From: a virus
IMG/VR virus record: IMGVR_UViG_3300031741_000005
Location: 1 to 45,178 of that record
DNA length: 45,178 nt
Direction: 5' to 3' (one strand)
A program made the translations under genes and the position numbers. Positions 17,865 to 27,056 of this stretch are shown in pieces. Position 1 is the stretch's first letter; each line of letters starts with the position of its first letter. The notes below the pieces were generated by a model, which was given only the letters and a program-made list of their open reading frames with translations, had not been told where the DNA came from and searched no databases.

Positions 17865-20800
17865 AAAGGATATTAACGATATTACTTTTATTAATTTCTT
17901 TTATTGGTTACTCTCAGGATAACTTTTATCGTACAATAGACTGGTCAACTATTCCAGAAAATGTAGCATACATAAACGATTCTACTTTTACATTTGACGC
18001 AGCGGTTATAAATTATAATGAACCGGGAGCAGCCGCCAGAGAAATAGGTAATTATTTTGTTGATTTTGTCGGGCATAGATTTGAGATAATTAGCTCAACT
18101 TCGACTACAATAATGGTCGTTAATCACTTTGAGAAAAATGTAGCTCCGCAGGGTTGGCAGGTTGGCAGGGTTTATTTATCGGTTGCAGAGGGAAAAGCTG
18201 AATATGTTGGTTCGGTTGATTATTCGCCATTAGATGAATCTTCACGTTGGAGGCTAAACGGTGCTGATAATGAATTATTATACAGGAAATCCGATTCGGT
18301 TGCTCAGGCATTAATAGACACCGCAGCGGCATTAAGGATTTATACTAATATTTCAGTTGATTCGGTAAGGAATGAACTTGCAGATTCTGCGGCGCAAGTC
18401 CGTTCAGAAATTCCACCAAAAGCCACAACGCCAGAAACCACAGCCGGAGTTATTGATAATAAATATGTAACCCCAAAGGGAAACGCAGAGGCTATTGAAC
18501 TAACTTATAGAGCTGAGTATTTAGATTCAATTACAGACTTACGAACTGATATAGATTTAAAGGTAAATACCGCTGATTTAGATTACTTCACCAACGCAGA
18601 TGAAACAGACCAAGTATTCGTGGCAAGTCCGGCATTCAACACAACAGGATTAAACACAGGCGACCAAGATTTAATAGGGTATGTTGAATGGACTGATACT
18701 ACTACTATTATAGGAACTAAACACGATAATGATATTCAGGATATTGCGATAGGATTAAATACTGCAAAGGTATCAGCAAATGACCCTACCATAACAATAG
18801 AAGGTACGGCAGTAGTCAGCACACCACAAACATTTACGTTAAATCAATCAGGTGCAAAAACAATAACAATAAACGACACTCAGGCAGCAGCCCAAACATT
18901 ATCTACAACAGGCGCAGCCGGAAATATTTCTATAAGTGGGGGTAATACTATTAATTTGAATGTCGATGATGCAGATGCAAGTCCTACAAATGAGTTAGAT
19001 AACGCCACTCACACAGGAGATGCGACAGGGGCAACAGCTTTAACATTGGCAACAGTTAATTCAAATATTGGCACTTATAATAATATTACAATAAATGCAA
19101 AAGGATTAGCAACATCAGGTAGCAATGTGGCTTACTTAACTTCTTTCACAGAGCTTGACCCTATTTATTCAGCTTCGAGTTGGTTTTCTACAACTAATAA
19201 TAGTACAAACTGGAATACAGCTTATACACATAGTCAATTAATAACAGGAAATCCACACGTTGTAACCGCAACGGATGTAGGATTAGGGAACGTAGAAAAT
19301 GCCGCGGCAAGCGGATTGTATGAACCAATATTCTCAAAGAACACAGGATTTAACTTAAATTTAGGTACAACAACAGGAACAGTATTAGAGGGGAGGACTT
19401 TTGGAACGGCTGCGAATAACAACACAGGAGATTTTGAAGTCCCTTTAACTTTCTCAACTGGATTGAATAGAACAGGGAATACGATAACCGCAACTGGGGT
19501 ATTAACGGAGGTTGACCCTGTATGGGATGCTGCAAAAATTAATTACTTTCATAAAACAAATGACGATACGGATGATATTATAGAGGGAGTTGCCAAATTA
19601 TTTGATAAAACAGTAACTTTCACAGGTGGCACAAATGTAACGATAGGCGGGACTTATCCTGCTTTTGTTATTACTGATAATTCGGGAACTTCTAATTATT
19701 CAACTTCTGATTTTGATACTGACTTTTCGGGAAAGTCAACAACCGATTTAAGCGAAGGAACTAACTTGTATTATACAGAGGCGAGAGTTACGGCCAATAC
19801 AAGTGTTGCAGCTAATACAGGGAAAGACACCACAGGCATTTATCATGCTAATAGAACGGCTTTAGATTTAGTTTCAGGCGCAAATACAGGAGATAATACA
19901 GTAACAACTTCTACTTGGCAAGACGTAATAGACAATGGGACAGCTACGGTTACTGACGCTATCACAGTGGGAGGACTAACCAGCAGTGGCTCAATTAATG
20001 GCAGTAATGTATCCACGTTTAACGTCGATGCTGGGAATACAAATTCATGGATGGATTTCGATTTTACATCACTAACTACTGCAGGAGGCACGTTCAGGTT
20101 TGGTAGAAATCAAACTACAACAGGGCAAATAAATACGATATTTTATAATGGGGCTACAGAAGCAGCAAGAATTGACCACAAAACTGGCACAGCTAGTTTC
20201 ACAGGCACAGTCGCCCACCCAGACGCCACCATAGATACTGAATCAGCCACACTAGGACAAGTTAAAGACAGTCTTGGTTTCTATATCCCTTTAACGCAGA
20301 AAGCCCAACCATTCGGAGTTGCAACCCTAGATATTGATGGTCTCCTGCCCGCAGATCAAGTCCCACCTCTAGCAATAGTCAACACTGAGGTATTGGACAC
20401 TTATTTCGAGCTACTTACCTGGTCTGATGCAGAGATTGGTGATGTTGGTATTGTACTAGACTCAAGCAAGACTTACATCCTACAAACTTGGGATTACACC
20501 CTAGAAACCAGTTGGAAAGAGATTATCAGTCCTACCGACTTAGTTAGCTCAGTTAACGGTGAAGTAGGAATAGTAACCCTAACCACAGGAGATATCAGAG
20601 AAGATTCTGATAGTAGGTATGTAACAGATGCTCAGCTAGTAATAATAGATGCAGCAGTTACCACCCTAACAACCATAGGCACATCAGGAGCTGCCGAATT
20701 AGTAGGACACTCTTTGAATATCCCTGAGTATTCCTTGGAGGGTTTAGGTGGGGTAAGTGGTACAGGTACAGACGGGTATTTGCCCAACTGGAACGGTACA

Positions 20801-21724
20801 GGCAGTGCATTGGAGGATAGCCCAGTATTTACAGATGGTATTAATGTTGGGATTGGAACTACGAGTCCAGCGTCAAAACTTTCTATTCAAACGACAGGAA
20901 CAACGGATATTCTTAATTTAATTGAAACGGGTGGAACAGAGGTTATGACGGTTTTAGAGAACGGCAACGTCGGCATCGGCACGACGAGTCCAATACAAAA
21001 ATTTAATGTTTGGGATACTCCGAATGATGTTGGTGTCGGTGTATATACTGCCGGGACATCTGTCGGAATTATTGGGGCTCAATCTTCTGCGTGGAAAGAT
21101 ATTGACCTTGCTTTTTGGACACAGAAAACCACAGGAGGAAATCTTTATTCAGAGAAAATGAGAATCACAAACGGCGGCAACGTCGGCATCGGGACGACGG
21201 CGCCAATACAAAAATTAGAAATTAACGGTGGATTATCGATTAAGCCTACATCGTTCCCTGCTAATTTATATATTGGTGGAAATGGTGCAGGATGGGAAGG
21301 TTTGCAAACAACATCTGGAACGTTATTATCATTAAATCCTGGTGATAACTTTGCGAATACATTTATCGGCGGCAACGTCGGCATCGGCACTACTAGTCCT
21401 GGCACATATAAATTAAATGTTGCCGGTACAGGTTATTTTTCGGGCACAGTAACCCACGCCGCACCCACCCTTCAAACCGAATCAGCTCTACTTTCTGATG
21501 TCACCTACCACATCCCAGTATTTGAGGACTTCTCAGAAAGTATCACTGCGACAGGTGGTGATGTACACATCCTAGCTAATACCCCCATTCCAACCACTGT
21601 GGAGATAGAATATAATGGCAGTCCTCTAGCTACCTCCCAGTATATCGTTTCAACCAACACTGTCCAAGTTACTGGATATGTTTATAAGTATGATCAATTA
21701 AGGATTAAATATGTGAAACAATGA
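17861..21724 (+). CDS. Large tail fibre with signal peptide
   Basis: A 1287-residue protein from ATG 17861 (ATGA overlap). It starts with MKRILTILLLLISFIGYSQ, a standard Bacteroidetes Sec signal. The rest is rich in Thr, Asn and Gly with many fibre-type repeats: N-TGDQDLIGY, T-HTGDATGATALTLATVN, NVENAAASGLYEPI, and near the end four copies of NVGIGTTxP. Two paralogous segments, SFTGTVAHPDATIDTESATL and YFSGTVTHAAPTLQTESALL, flank that part. It should bind host surface sugars or proteins. A signal peptide is odd for a protein that joins a virion in the cytoplasm. Codon use shifts to more C after 20200. Confidence 0.75.
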   Translation: MKRILTILLLLISFIGYSQDNFYRTIDWSTIPENVAYINDSTFTFDAAVINYNEPGAAAREIGNYFVDFVGHRFEIISSTSTTIMVVNHFEKNVAPQGWQVGRVYLSVAEGKAEYVGSVDYSPLDESSRWRLNGADNELLYRKSDSVAQALIDTAAALRIYTNISVDSVRNELADSAAQVRSEIPPKATTPETTAGVIDNKYVTPKGNAEAIELTYRAEYLDSITDLRTDIDLKVNTADLDYFTNADETDQVFVASPAFNTTGLNTGDQDLIGYVEWTDTTTIIGTKHDNDIQDIAIGLNTAKVSANDPTITIEGTAVVSTPQTFTLNQSGAKTITINDTQAAAQTLSTTGAAGNISISGGNTINLNVDDADASPTNELDNATHTGDATGATALTLATVNSNIGTYNNITINAKGLATSGSNVAYLTSFTELDPIYSASSWFSTTNNSTNWNTAYTHSQLITGNPHVVTATDVGLGNVENAAASGLYEPIFSKNTGFNLNLGTTTGTVLEGRTFGTAANNNTGDFEVPLTFSTGLNRTGNTITATGVLTEVDPVWDAAKINYFHKTNDDTDDIIEGVAKLFDKTVTFTGGTNVTIGGTYPAFVITDNSGTSNYSTSDFDTDFSGKSTTDLSEGTNLYYTEARVTANTSVAANTGKDTTGIYHANRTALDLVSGANTGDNTVTTSTWQDVIDNGTATVTDAITVGGLTSSGSINGSNVSTFNVDAGNTNSWMDFDFTSLTTAGGTFRFGRNQTTTGQINTIFYNGATEAARIDHKTGTASFTGTVAHPDATIDTESATLGQVKDSLGFYIPLTQKAQPFGVATLDIDGLLPADQVPPLAIVNTEVLDTYFELLTWSDAEIGDVGIVLDSSKTYILQTWDYTLETSWKEIISPTDLVSSVNGEVGIVTLTTGDIREDSDSRYVTDAQLVIIDAAVTTLTTIGTSGAAELVGHSLNIPEYSLEGLGGVSGTGTDGYLPNWNGTGSALEDSPVFTDGINVGIGTTSPASKLSIQTTGTTDILNLIETGGTEVMTVLENGNVGIGTTSPIQKFNVWDTPNDVGVGVYTAGTSVGIIGAQSSAWKDIDLAFWTQKTTGGNLYSEKMRITNGGNVGIGTTAPIQKLEINGGLSIKPTSFPANLYIGGNGAGWEGLQTTSGTLLSLNPGDNFANTFIGGNVGIGTTSPGTYKLNVAGTGYFSGTVTHAAPTLQTESALLSDVTYHIPVFEDFSESITATGGDVHILANTPIPTTVEIEYNGSPLATSQYIVSTNTVQVTGYVYKYDQLRIKYVKQ
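20851..21399 (+). repeat. NVGIGTTxP repeats in the fibre gene
   Basis: Four copies of the fibre motif NVGIGTTxP lie near 20850, 20965, 21178 and 21373. The last three share an identical 17-base core GGCAACGTCGGCATCGG at 20963, 21176 and 21371. The core is strikingly GC-rich compared with the gene around it and with the first copy, which encodes the same residues with A and T. It is a likely site for recombination between fibre modules. Confidence 0.7.
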
Positions 21725-24054
21725 GAAATATATTAGTAACCATATTACTCTTAATACTCTCTACCCAAGTATTCTCTCAGGCATACACTGTGAATGAGTA
21801 CAGGGTAGCTAGTAACTCAGTCCCCTTTGGAATCAATATACCCGTAGGGTCCAAGATTGTTAACGTGGCTACCAACGAGTATTGGTTAGTTGAAACAGTT
21901 AACGGGTTACTATCTTCAGCTACCATCACAACATCAATAGCTGACCTAAGCATAATCAATGGAGATACTGATTTAAGTAATTATGTAACTATTGATGGGG
22001 CGGAAACGATTACAGGGGCTAAGACATTTACAGCTAATCCAACAATATCTAATGCCCTAGCTACCCTAACAATTAACGAAACAGGTAGTGCAGCATCAAT
22101 TCTTAATTTCAAAATAGCTTCTACTTCAGTAGGTTTAGTTACAGGAACTAACACAGGAGTAGGATTAACATCTACAGCAACCCAAAAAGCATATATACAA
22201 GGATCAGGATCAGTCAACAGATTTAGTGTGGATGTTGACGGTATTTACGGGGACTTCGATACAAAAGTAGGGGAAACTAAGATGTTGTACTTTAATGAAA
22301 CTACAGACGAGATAGTATTTGGGGACGCACCTGGAGATACGTTTGTTCCAACAGGTTCAATATCACTAAGATACAGGTATGACCAAACTTCACAATCCCC
22401 CATAGGCATAGCAGCAGGTTATTTCAGAGCTAATAATTCTGATTTAGGGGAAGCTAATGAATTCTTCTTTGCTGAAGATGATTTAGATTCGAAAGATAGA
22501 TCTGCATTTTTTAACTCTATGGTGACAGGCAATATCTTTTCACTAATAGACTTAAACGGTGAAGATTACTATACGTTCCAATTAAGTTATGATGAAATAG
22601 ACCAAACGTCTTACTTCACTGTTCCTGCTTCCGACTACCGAAATTCAGGAAGCTTTGCAGATGAAGAAATAGTTTACTTTGATTTTAGAACAGTATCAGG
22701 TTCAGGCACTTCTATAACACTAACCACAACAGGAACAAATGGAGCTTCTACCTTAACAGGTAGCGTACTGAATGTACCTATTTATGCCGGAGGAGGTGGC
22801 GGTGATGTTTCTCAGGATGGAACGGTAACAGCAAATCAGATTCCTGTATGGTCAGGAACAGGAACTATTGAAGGCGATGCAAATTTAACATGGGACGGTA
22901 ATAACCTCGAAGCCACAACAATAAAGACAGGAAATTTACACGCTACTTATATTCTACACAATGCTGCAACACCAACAACTTTAATGAATTTAACAGCTGA
23001 TAGGGTTAGTATGAATGCTAAACGTTTTAGGTTCGGGAATATAAGTTCAGCACCATCAACTCCATTTACCGGAGATACTTACTATAATACTACTGATGGG
23101 AAATTGTATTCTTATATTGGTAGTAGCTGGGTTGACTTAGGACAAAGCGGTGGAGGCACAGGAACAGATTTAAGTATCGGAACAAAAACAAGTACTACAC
23201 TATATATTAATTCAAGCTCAGGAAGTAACGTATTAGTACCCGAAGCAACAGGAACTTATGCAGGTTTATTGAGTGCGTCAAAGTGGGGGCAAATAACAAC
23301 AAACACAGCTAAAATAAGCAACGTAACACATACTGGAGAAGTTACAGGTAGTGCAGCATTGACAATTACAAACAATGTAGTTGACGAAGCTAATATGAAG
23401 ATTAGTAACACCCCTACGAATGATTTTGTATTAACTGCTGATAATGGAGTTACTGGGGGTTGGAAGTGGGCAGCGGGAGGAAGTGGTAGTAGCAATTGGA
23501 CTGTATCAGGTTCTGACATTTATAGAGATAGTGAAGTATGGATAGGAGGCACTACTGATTTAGGGGCGTATGAATTACAAGTTACAGGCAACTCTTTTGC
23601 TTCAGGGGATGTAGAAGTAGGTGATGATCTAGTTCTTTATGGGTCTATCTACGATCTATCCGGTGATGTAGGCGATGCAGGGCAAGTTCTTAGCTCTACT
23701 GTCACGGGAACTAATTGGATAGATGCATTAGGAGAAAGGCTACTTGCTTCAACAACACTAGAGGAGGATTGGGTTGATGGTAATGTTATTACCAAGACAT
23801 GGGCTAACTCGTTATCAACTTTAAAGATAGTTAATATTCCAGAAGGGCAGACTGGTCAACTTAGATTAACTCAAGGAACCACTGCTTATGCACATACTCT
23901 GCTATTTTATCTAGCAGATAGCGGAGGTACAGCTTTAACTGCTGAAATTTTTGGAGGAAACTCTACTTTAGATAATACTAATAATAAAATAACGAAAGTA
24001 ATTTTTCAAAGATTTGGAACAACAATAGACATAAGTTATGTGTATGAAAATTAA
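21721..24054 (+). CDS. Second large fibre or receptor protein with signal peptide
   Basis: A 777-residue protein starting at the ATGA overlap with the large fibre. It begins with a Sec signal, MRNILVTILLLILSTQVFSQ, followed by a beta-rich, Thr/Gly-rich body with fibre motifs (DGAETITGAKTFTANPTIS near residue 92, VSQDGTVTANQIPVWSGTG near 360, NTTDGKLYSYIGSSWVDLG near 455). The order of modules resembles phage fibres that contact the receptor. The C-terminal 60 residues form a small beta domain. Confidence 0.7.
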   Translation: MRNILVTILLLILSTQVFSQAYTVNEYRVASNSVPFGINIPVGSKIVNVATNEYWLVETVNGLLSSATITTSIADLSIINGDTDLSNYVTIDGAETITGAKTFTANPTISNALATLTINETGSAASILNFKIASTSVGLVTGTNTGVGLTSTATQKAYIQGSGSVNRFSVDVDGIYGDFDTKVGETKMLYFNETTDEIVFGDAPGDTFVPTGSISLRYRYDQTSQSPIGIAAGYFRANNSDLGEANEFFFAEDDLDSKDRSAFFNSMVTGNIFSLIDLNGEDYYTFQLSYDEIDQTSYFTVPASDYRNSGSFADEEIVYFDFRTVSGSGTSITLTTTGTNGASTLTGSVLNVPIYAGGGGGDVSQDGTVTANQIPVWSGTGTIEGDANLTWDGNNLEATTIKTGNLHATYILHNAATPTTLMNLTADRVSMNAKRFRFGNISSAPSTPFTGDTYYNTTDGKLYSYIGSSWVDLGQSGGGTGTDLSIGTKTSTTLYINSSSGSNVLVPEATGTYAGLLSASKWGQITTNTAKISNVTHTGEVTGSAALTITNNVVDEANMKISNTPTNDFVLTADNGVTGGWKWAAGGSGSSNWTVSGSDIYRDSEVWIGGTTDLGAYELQVTGNSFASGDVEVGDDLVLYGSIYDLSGDVGDAGQVLSSTVTGTNWIDALGERLLASTTLEEDWVDGNVITKTWANSLSTLKIVNIPEGQTGQLRLTQGTTAYAHTLLFYLADSGGTALTAEIFGGNSTLDNTNNKITKVIFQRFGTTIDISYVYEN

Positions 24055-24781
24055 ATTAACCATAATACTATTATTCTTTTCCTCAATAGGTTTTAGTCAA
24101 GCTCAAGCCTGGTGGAGAGTACAGTCAGTAGATTTACTGTCAGGTAATGTTATTTGCTGGGAGTTAGAAGATCCAGTAGGAACATCTACTATTGCCGATG
24201 CGGCAGGAAACTATACAGGTAGTGTAGATAACGATAATAATAACCTGATCTTTAGGAGTTCTGCTGTGATGTTATACGGTATTGCAGTAGTAGGACAAGG
24301 TGACGGATTCTTTAACTACTCCATTCCAGGGGATGTCTCTACAACAGTAAGTGTATGGCTTAATGGTAAGTCCCGTAATGAAACTGATTACGATTTTGTA
24401 TGGCTTAGGAGTACTGATGGTTTAGCTGTTAGATGGGCAGGAGTTCCCTGGGCAGTTACAGTGTCTAAAGTATATATACGCAATTTCACATCTTATTACG
24501 ATACAGGAATTTTTATTAAGCAAACGTGGACACACCTTGTATTGACTAGGTCGAGTACAGGATACAAACTATATGTTGATGGAGTTCTCGAATTTACTTA
24601 TGCAGTAACTCTATCTACGTTGACAAATGGCTTCTACTCAGGAGGTTATAAGTGGTTCTACGAAATCGAAGACGCGACGTATGACCAGTTTAGTATATGG
24701 AACGGTAGAGAATTAAAAGAGATAGATATAGAATACTTATATAACTTAGGGAACGGCAGAGTTTACACTTCTTGGTTTTGA
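24044..24781 (+). CDS. LamG-like lectin protein with signal peptide
   Basis: A 245-residue protein from ATG 24044 (an alternative ATG lies at 24038). It has a Sec signal ending near FSQAQA. The rest fits a concanavalin A-like or laminin G-type fold: TTVSVWLNG, TWTHLVLTRSSTGYKLYVDGVL and a last strand with DQFSIWNGREL, the hallmark phrases of LamG_3 domains. Such domains bind glycans, so this is a likely receptor-binding or cell-surface binding protein. Its start overlaps the end of the previous gene. Confidence 0.75.
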   Translation: MKIKLTIILLFFSSIGFSQAQAWWRVQSVDLLSGNVICWELEDPVGTSTIADAAGNYTGSVDNDNNNLIFRSSAVMLYGIAVVGQGDGFFNYSIPGDVSTTVSVWLNGKSRNETDYDFVWLRSTDGLAVRWAGVPWAVTVSKVYIRNFTSYYDTGIFIKQTWTHLVLTRSSTGYKLYVDGVLEFTYAVTLSTLTNGFYSGGYKWFYEIEDATYDQFSIWNGRELKEIDIEYLYNLGNGRVYTSWF

Positions 24782-24798
24782 ATTAAAAAAATATAATT

Positions 24799-24903
24799 AT
24801 GAAACGTAAAGACAAACCAGAAAAAACAGGCTACAAAAACACTAAGGATAAAATCAGTTGGTGGGCAATCAGAAAGAAAATAATTAAGTTTTTTAATAAA
24901 TAA
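24799..24903 (+). CDS. Small basic protein, 34 residues
   Basis: A 34-codon ORF between the lectin gene and the coiled-coil membrane gene. It is strongly basic (lysine-rich start, then WWAIRKKIIKFF). It sits 17 bases after the previous stop and 15 before the next start, with an A/T-rich leader like its neighbours. It may be a small membrane-active peptide of the lysis region. Too short for firm evidence. Confidence 0.45.
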   Translation: MKRKDKPEKTGYKNTKDKISWWAIRKKIIKFFNK

Positions 24904-24918
24904 TAAACAAACCCAGTT

Positions 24919-25269
24919 ATGAGTGAAAAGGACATTAAAAAGACGATTTTTAAATTTTTAGTAATCGCTATTATTACAATGGTAGTTTCAAATGCGACAA
25001 CTATTGGTATCAATTCGTATGTAAATCAGGCTAAGATTAACAGGAACACCTCTGATATATGGAAGCACAGTAAGGAAATGAAGTCCTTTTCTATTGAGTC
25101 CAATAATATATCTCAGCATCAAGTAATTTTAAATCAGGTGTTACAAAGTGAGGAGAGAAGTAAAGAAGATTTTAATTTACTTAACGACCAACTTATCAGA
25201 AATGAAAAGTCTTTGGCTTTAAAGCTGGATGGGTTAAATGAGAACATTATTAAATTATATCAGAAATGA
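24919..25269 (+). CDS. Membrane-anchored coiled-coil protein, lysis region
   Basis: A 116-residue protein with one membrane helix (residues 11-31, FKFLVIAIITMVVSNATTIG) and then a long polar coiled coil rich in Asn, Gln, Ser and Leu (54-116). This plan is shared by phage spanin-like and holin-associated proteins. The gene lies four genes before the endolysin. Its last 234 bases are repeated after the Rep gene. Its stop overlaps the next ATG (ATGA). Confidence 0.6.
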   Translation: MSEKDIKKTIFKFLVIAIITMVVSNATTIGINSYVNQAKINRNTSDIWKHSKEMKSFSIESNNISQHQVILNQVLQSEERSKEDFNLLNDQLIRNEKSLALKLDGLNENIIKLYQK

Positions 25270-25291
25270 AAAACTTTAAAGTTCAAATAAT
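25036..25291 (+). repeat. Direct repeat, left copy, flanking rep
   Basis: These 256 bases recur at 26234-26489 with about 17 differences, no gaps, and most changes at third codon positions. The repeat spans the 3' two thirds of the coiled-coil gene and the first 9 codons of the following gene. The distance between copies is 1198 bases. Confidence 0.95.
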
Positions 25292-26279
25292 TAACGATGA
25301 AATTCCCTCAATTGCTTTAGTTACGGGCGAAGGAACAGATGTAATTAACAATCCTTCGTTAGTAAATAGAGCCAGAAGAAAACTAATAACTCGGAAAATG
25401 GTATTGTCTCTTATTGATGTTGTGAAAGAAAAAGGAGAACCGGAAAGAGAACAGGCATATTGGAACGCTTACCATTGTTTGGGCAATGTTATTGTTTCGA
25501 ATGGCAAAATGTATGGTAAGTATTGCAAAAACAGATTTTGTACTGTATGTAATGCCATTCGTAAAGCTGACACAATTAACCGATATTATCCGATTATATC
25601 CCAGTGGGAAGATGTTTATTTTGTAACACTAACCGTAAAAGCGTGTAAAGAAGAAAAGTTAAATCGTTGGATTTATGGAATGCTAAGAGCTTTTGAGCTA
25701 ATCCATAATCGATGCAAAAAAAGATACCAACGGGGCAAAGGAATTAAGCTAATTGGTGTTAAATCTCTGGAATGCAACTTCAATCCAATAAAAAAAACGT
25801 ACAACCCACATTTTCACCTCATCGTACCAAGTAAAGAAATTGCAGTATTGCTAAAAAAGGAATGGCTAAAACAATGGCGGCCAAAAAACAAAAATGTATA
25901 TCGTTATAAATTCACAAGACCCAAATCCCAAGATATTAAGTCGGTTTATAATTTAGAATCAGCCTTAATTGAAACTATTAAATACGGAAGTAAAATATTT
26001 TCTGAACCCGACATTAGACAGAAAAGCAAACAAAAAATACCTCCAAAAATTTACGCCCGTGCATTAGACAATATCTTTGTAGCAATGAAAGGCAAAAGGA
26101 TATTTGACCGTTTTGGCTTCAATTTGCCTAAACAACCAGAAAAAAAATCCATTACTAAATTAGTTGTCGATTTCGAAAATTGGACATTTCCCAAAGATAG
26201 TTCCGACTGGGTTAACGATGAAACAGGCGAAGCATTAACAGGAACACCTCTGATATATGGGAACATAGTAAGGAAATGA
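25266..26279 (+). CDS. rep: Rolling-circle Rep protein (HUH endonuclease)
   Basis: A 337-residue replication initiator. A zinc-type cluster CKNRFCTVC (C87, C92, C95) precedes motif I (FVTLTV, 119-124), motif II with the HUH signature HFH (182-184 in NPHFHLIVP) and motif III with catalytic tyrosine Y240 in YGSK. These are the marks of plasmid and transposon Rep proteins that nick one strand and start rolling-circle replication. The first 9 residues are those of the phage gene at 26464, and the last 10 or so run into the repeat, so both ends were supplied by the phage. Nothing else in the phage suggests rolling-circle replication. Confidence 0.85.
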   Translation: MKNFKVQIINDEIPSIALVTGEGTDVINNPSLVNRARRKLITRKMVLSLIDVVKEKGEPEREQAYWNAYHCLGNVIVSNGKMYGKYCKNRFCTVCNAIRKADTINRYYPIISQWEDVYFVTLTVKACKEEKLNRWIYGMLRAFELIHNRCKKRYQRGKGIKLIGVKSLECNFNPIKKTYNPHFHLIVPSKEIAVLLKKEWLKQWRPKNKNVYRYKFTRPKSQDIKSVYNLESALIETIKYGSKIFSEPDIRQKSKQKIPPKIYARALDNIFVAMKGKRIFDRFGFNLPKQPEKKSITKLVVDFENWTFPKDSSDWVNDETGEALTGTPLIYGNIVRK

Positions 26280-26489
26280 AGTCCTTTTCTATTGAATCCA
26301 ATAATATATCTCAGCATCAAGTAATTTTAAATCAAGTGCTGCAAAGTGAGGAAAGAAGTAAAGAAGATTTTAATTTACTGAATGACCAGTTAATTAGAAA
26401 TGAGAGGTCTCTGGCTTTAAAGCTGGATGGGTTAAATGAGAACATTATTAAATTATATCAGAAATGAAAAACTTTAAAGTTCAAATAAT
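26234..26489 (+). repeat. Direct repeat, right copy, flanking rep
   Basis: The second copy of the 256-base repeat. The copies agree fully at both ends and differ mainly at synonymous positions in the middle, so they look like alleles from two related phages rather than a fresh duplication. Confidence 0.95.
26276..26467 (+). CDS. Partial copy of the coiled-coil protein
   Basis: A 63-residue ORF equal to residues 54-116 of the protein at 24919, with one replacement (K to R in NERSLALK). It lacks the membrane helix. It starts at an internal Met that overlaps the Rep stop (ATGA). It may be made as a soluble coiled coil, or be a by-product of the repeat. The synonymous divergence argues that the frame has been under selection in its source. 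Confidence 0.5.
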   Translation: MKSFSIESNNISQHQVILNQVLQSEERSKEDFNLLNDQLIRNERSLALKLDGLNENIIKLYQK

Positions 26490-26634
26490 CAAGTTCAAAG
26501 ACTGGGAGCAGTACGAGGAAATTGTAAATGCTTTGTACTTTGACGACTGGGAAATAGTAGAAACTTTGGCACGAAGTGAATTTCCACAACTTAAACTAAA
26601 GGAGCATACCGTAAGGCTAAAAGCAGTATTATGA
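26464..26634 (+). CDS. Small protein ahead of endolysin, unknown
   Basis: A 56-residue protein beginning MKNFKVQIIKF, with a helix-rich middle (WEQYEEIVNALYFDDWEIVETL). It is coupled on both sides by ATGA overlaps, to the coiled-coil copy and to the endolysin. Its first 9 codons are duplicated as the start of the Rep gene. Before the Rep insertion, the order was coiled-coil gene, this gene, endolysin. Confidence 0.65.
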   Translation: MKNFKVQIIKFKDWEQYEEIVNALYFDDWEIVETLARSEFPQLKLKEHTVRLKAVL

Positions 26635-27056
26635 AAACAGTAATTGAAATAGCATTAGCTGAATATGGGACTAAGGAGATTGTAGGGAAACTCAATAATC
26701 AAACCATTGTCAATTATGCTAAAGAAACTGGGGCAACATGGGTTAATGATGACGAAACCCCATGGTGTGCTATCTTTATGAATTGGGTATTTATGAAAGC
26801 CAGATTCTCTCTTAGCCGGGAAGTTAACGCAAGAAGTTGGTTAAAAAAAGGGAAAGAAACGGAAGATCCCAAAACCGGAGATATAGTTATCTTTAAAAGA
26901 GGCAACTCCACCTGGCAGGGTCATGTTGGATTATTTATTAGCTTTGAAGGATTATACGTGAATGTATTGGGAGGGAACCAGTCTAATCAGGTAAAAATCT
27001 CCCGGTATAAAAAAAGCGATGTGTTAGGATATAGAAGATTTAATGTTATAATATGA
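26631..27056 (+). CDS. Endolysin, CHAP/NlpC-type peptidase
   Basis: A 141-residue peptidoglycan hydrolase. Catalytic Cys46 lies in TPWCAIFMNW and His98 in WQGHVGLF, with a polar residue in GGNQSNQV as the third partner. This is the pattern of the TIGR02594-type CHAP/NlpC hydrolases common in phages of gram-negative hosts. There is no signal peptide, so release needs a holin. The gene sits in the lysis cluster, and its stop overlaps a short broken membrane ORF. Confidence 0.85.
   Translation: MKTVIEIALAEYGTKEIVGKLNNQTIVNYAKETGATWVNDDETPWCAIFMNWVFMKARFSLSREVNARSWLKKGKETEDPKTGDIVIFKRGNSTWQGHVGLFISFEGLYVNVLGGNQSNQVKISRYKKSDVLGYRRFNVII

Noticed and set aside
20851-21399. Repeats as an invertible or diversity-generating (DGR) template/variable pair
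   Set aside because: No reverse transcriptase gene and no adenine-specific changes between copies; they are protein-motif repeats in one gene.
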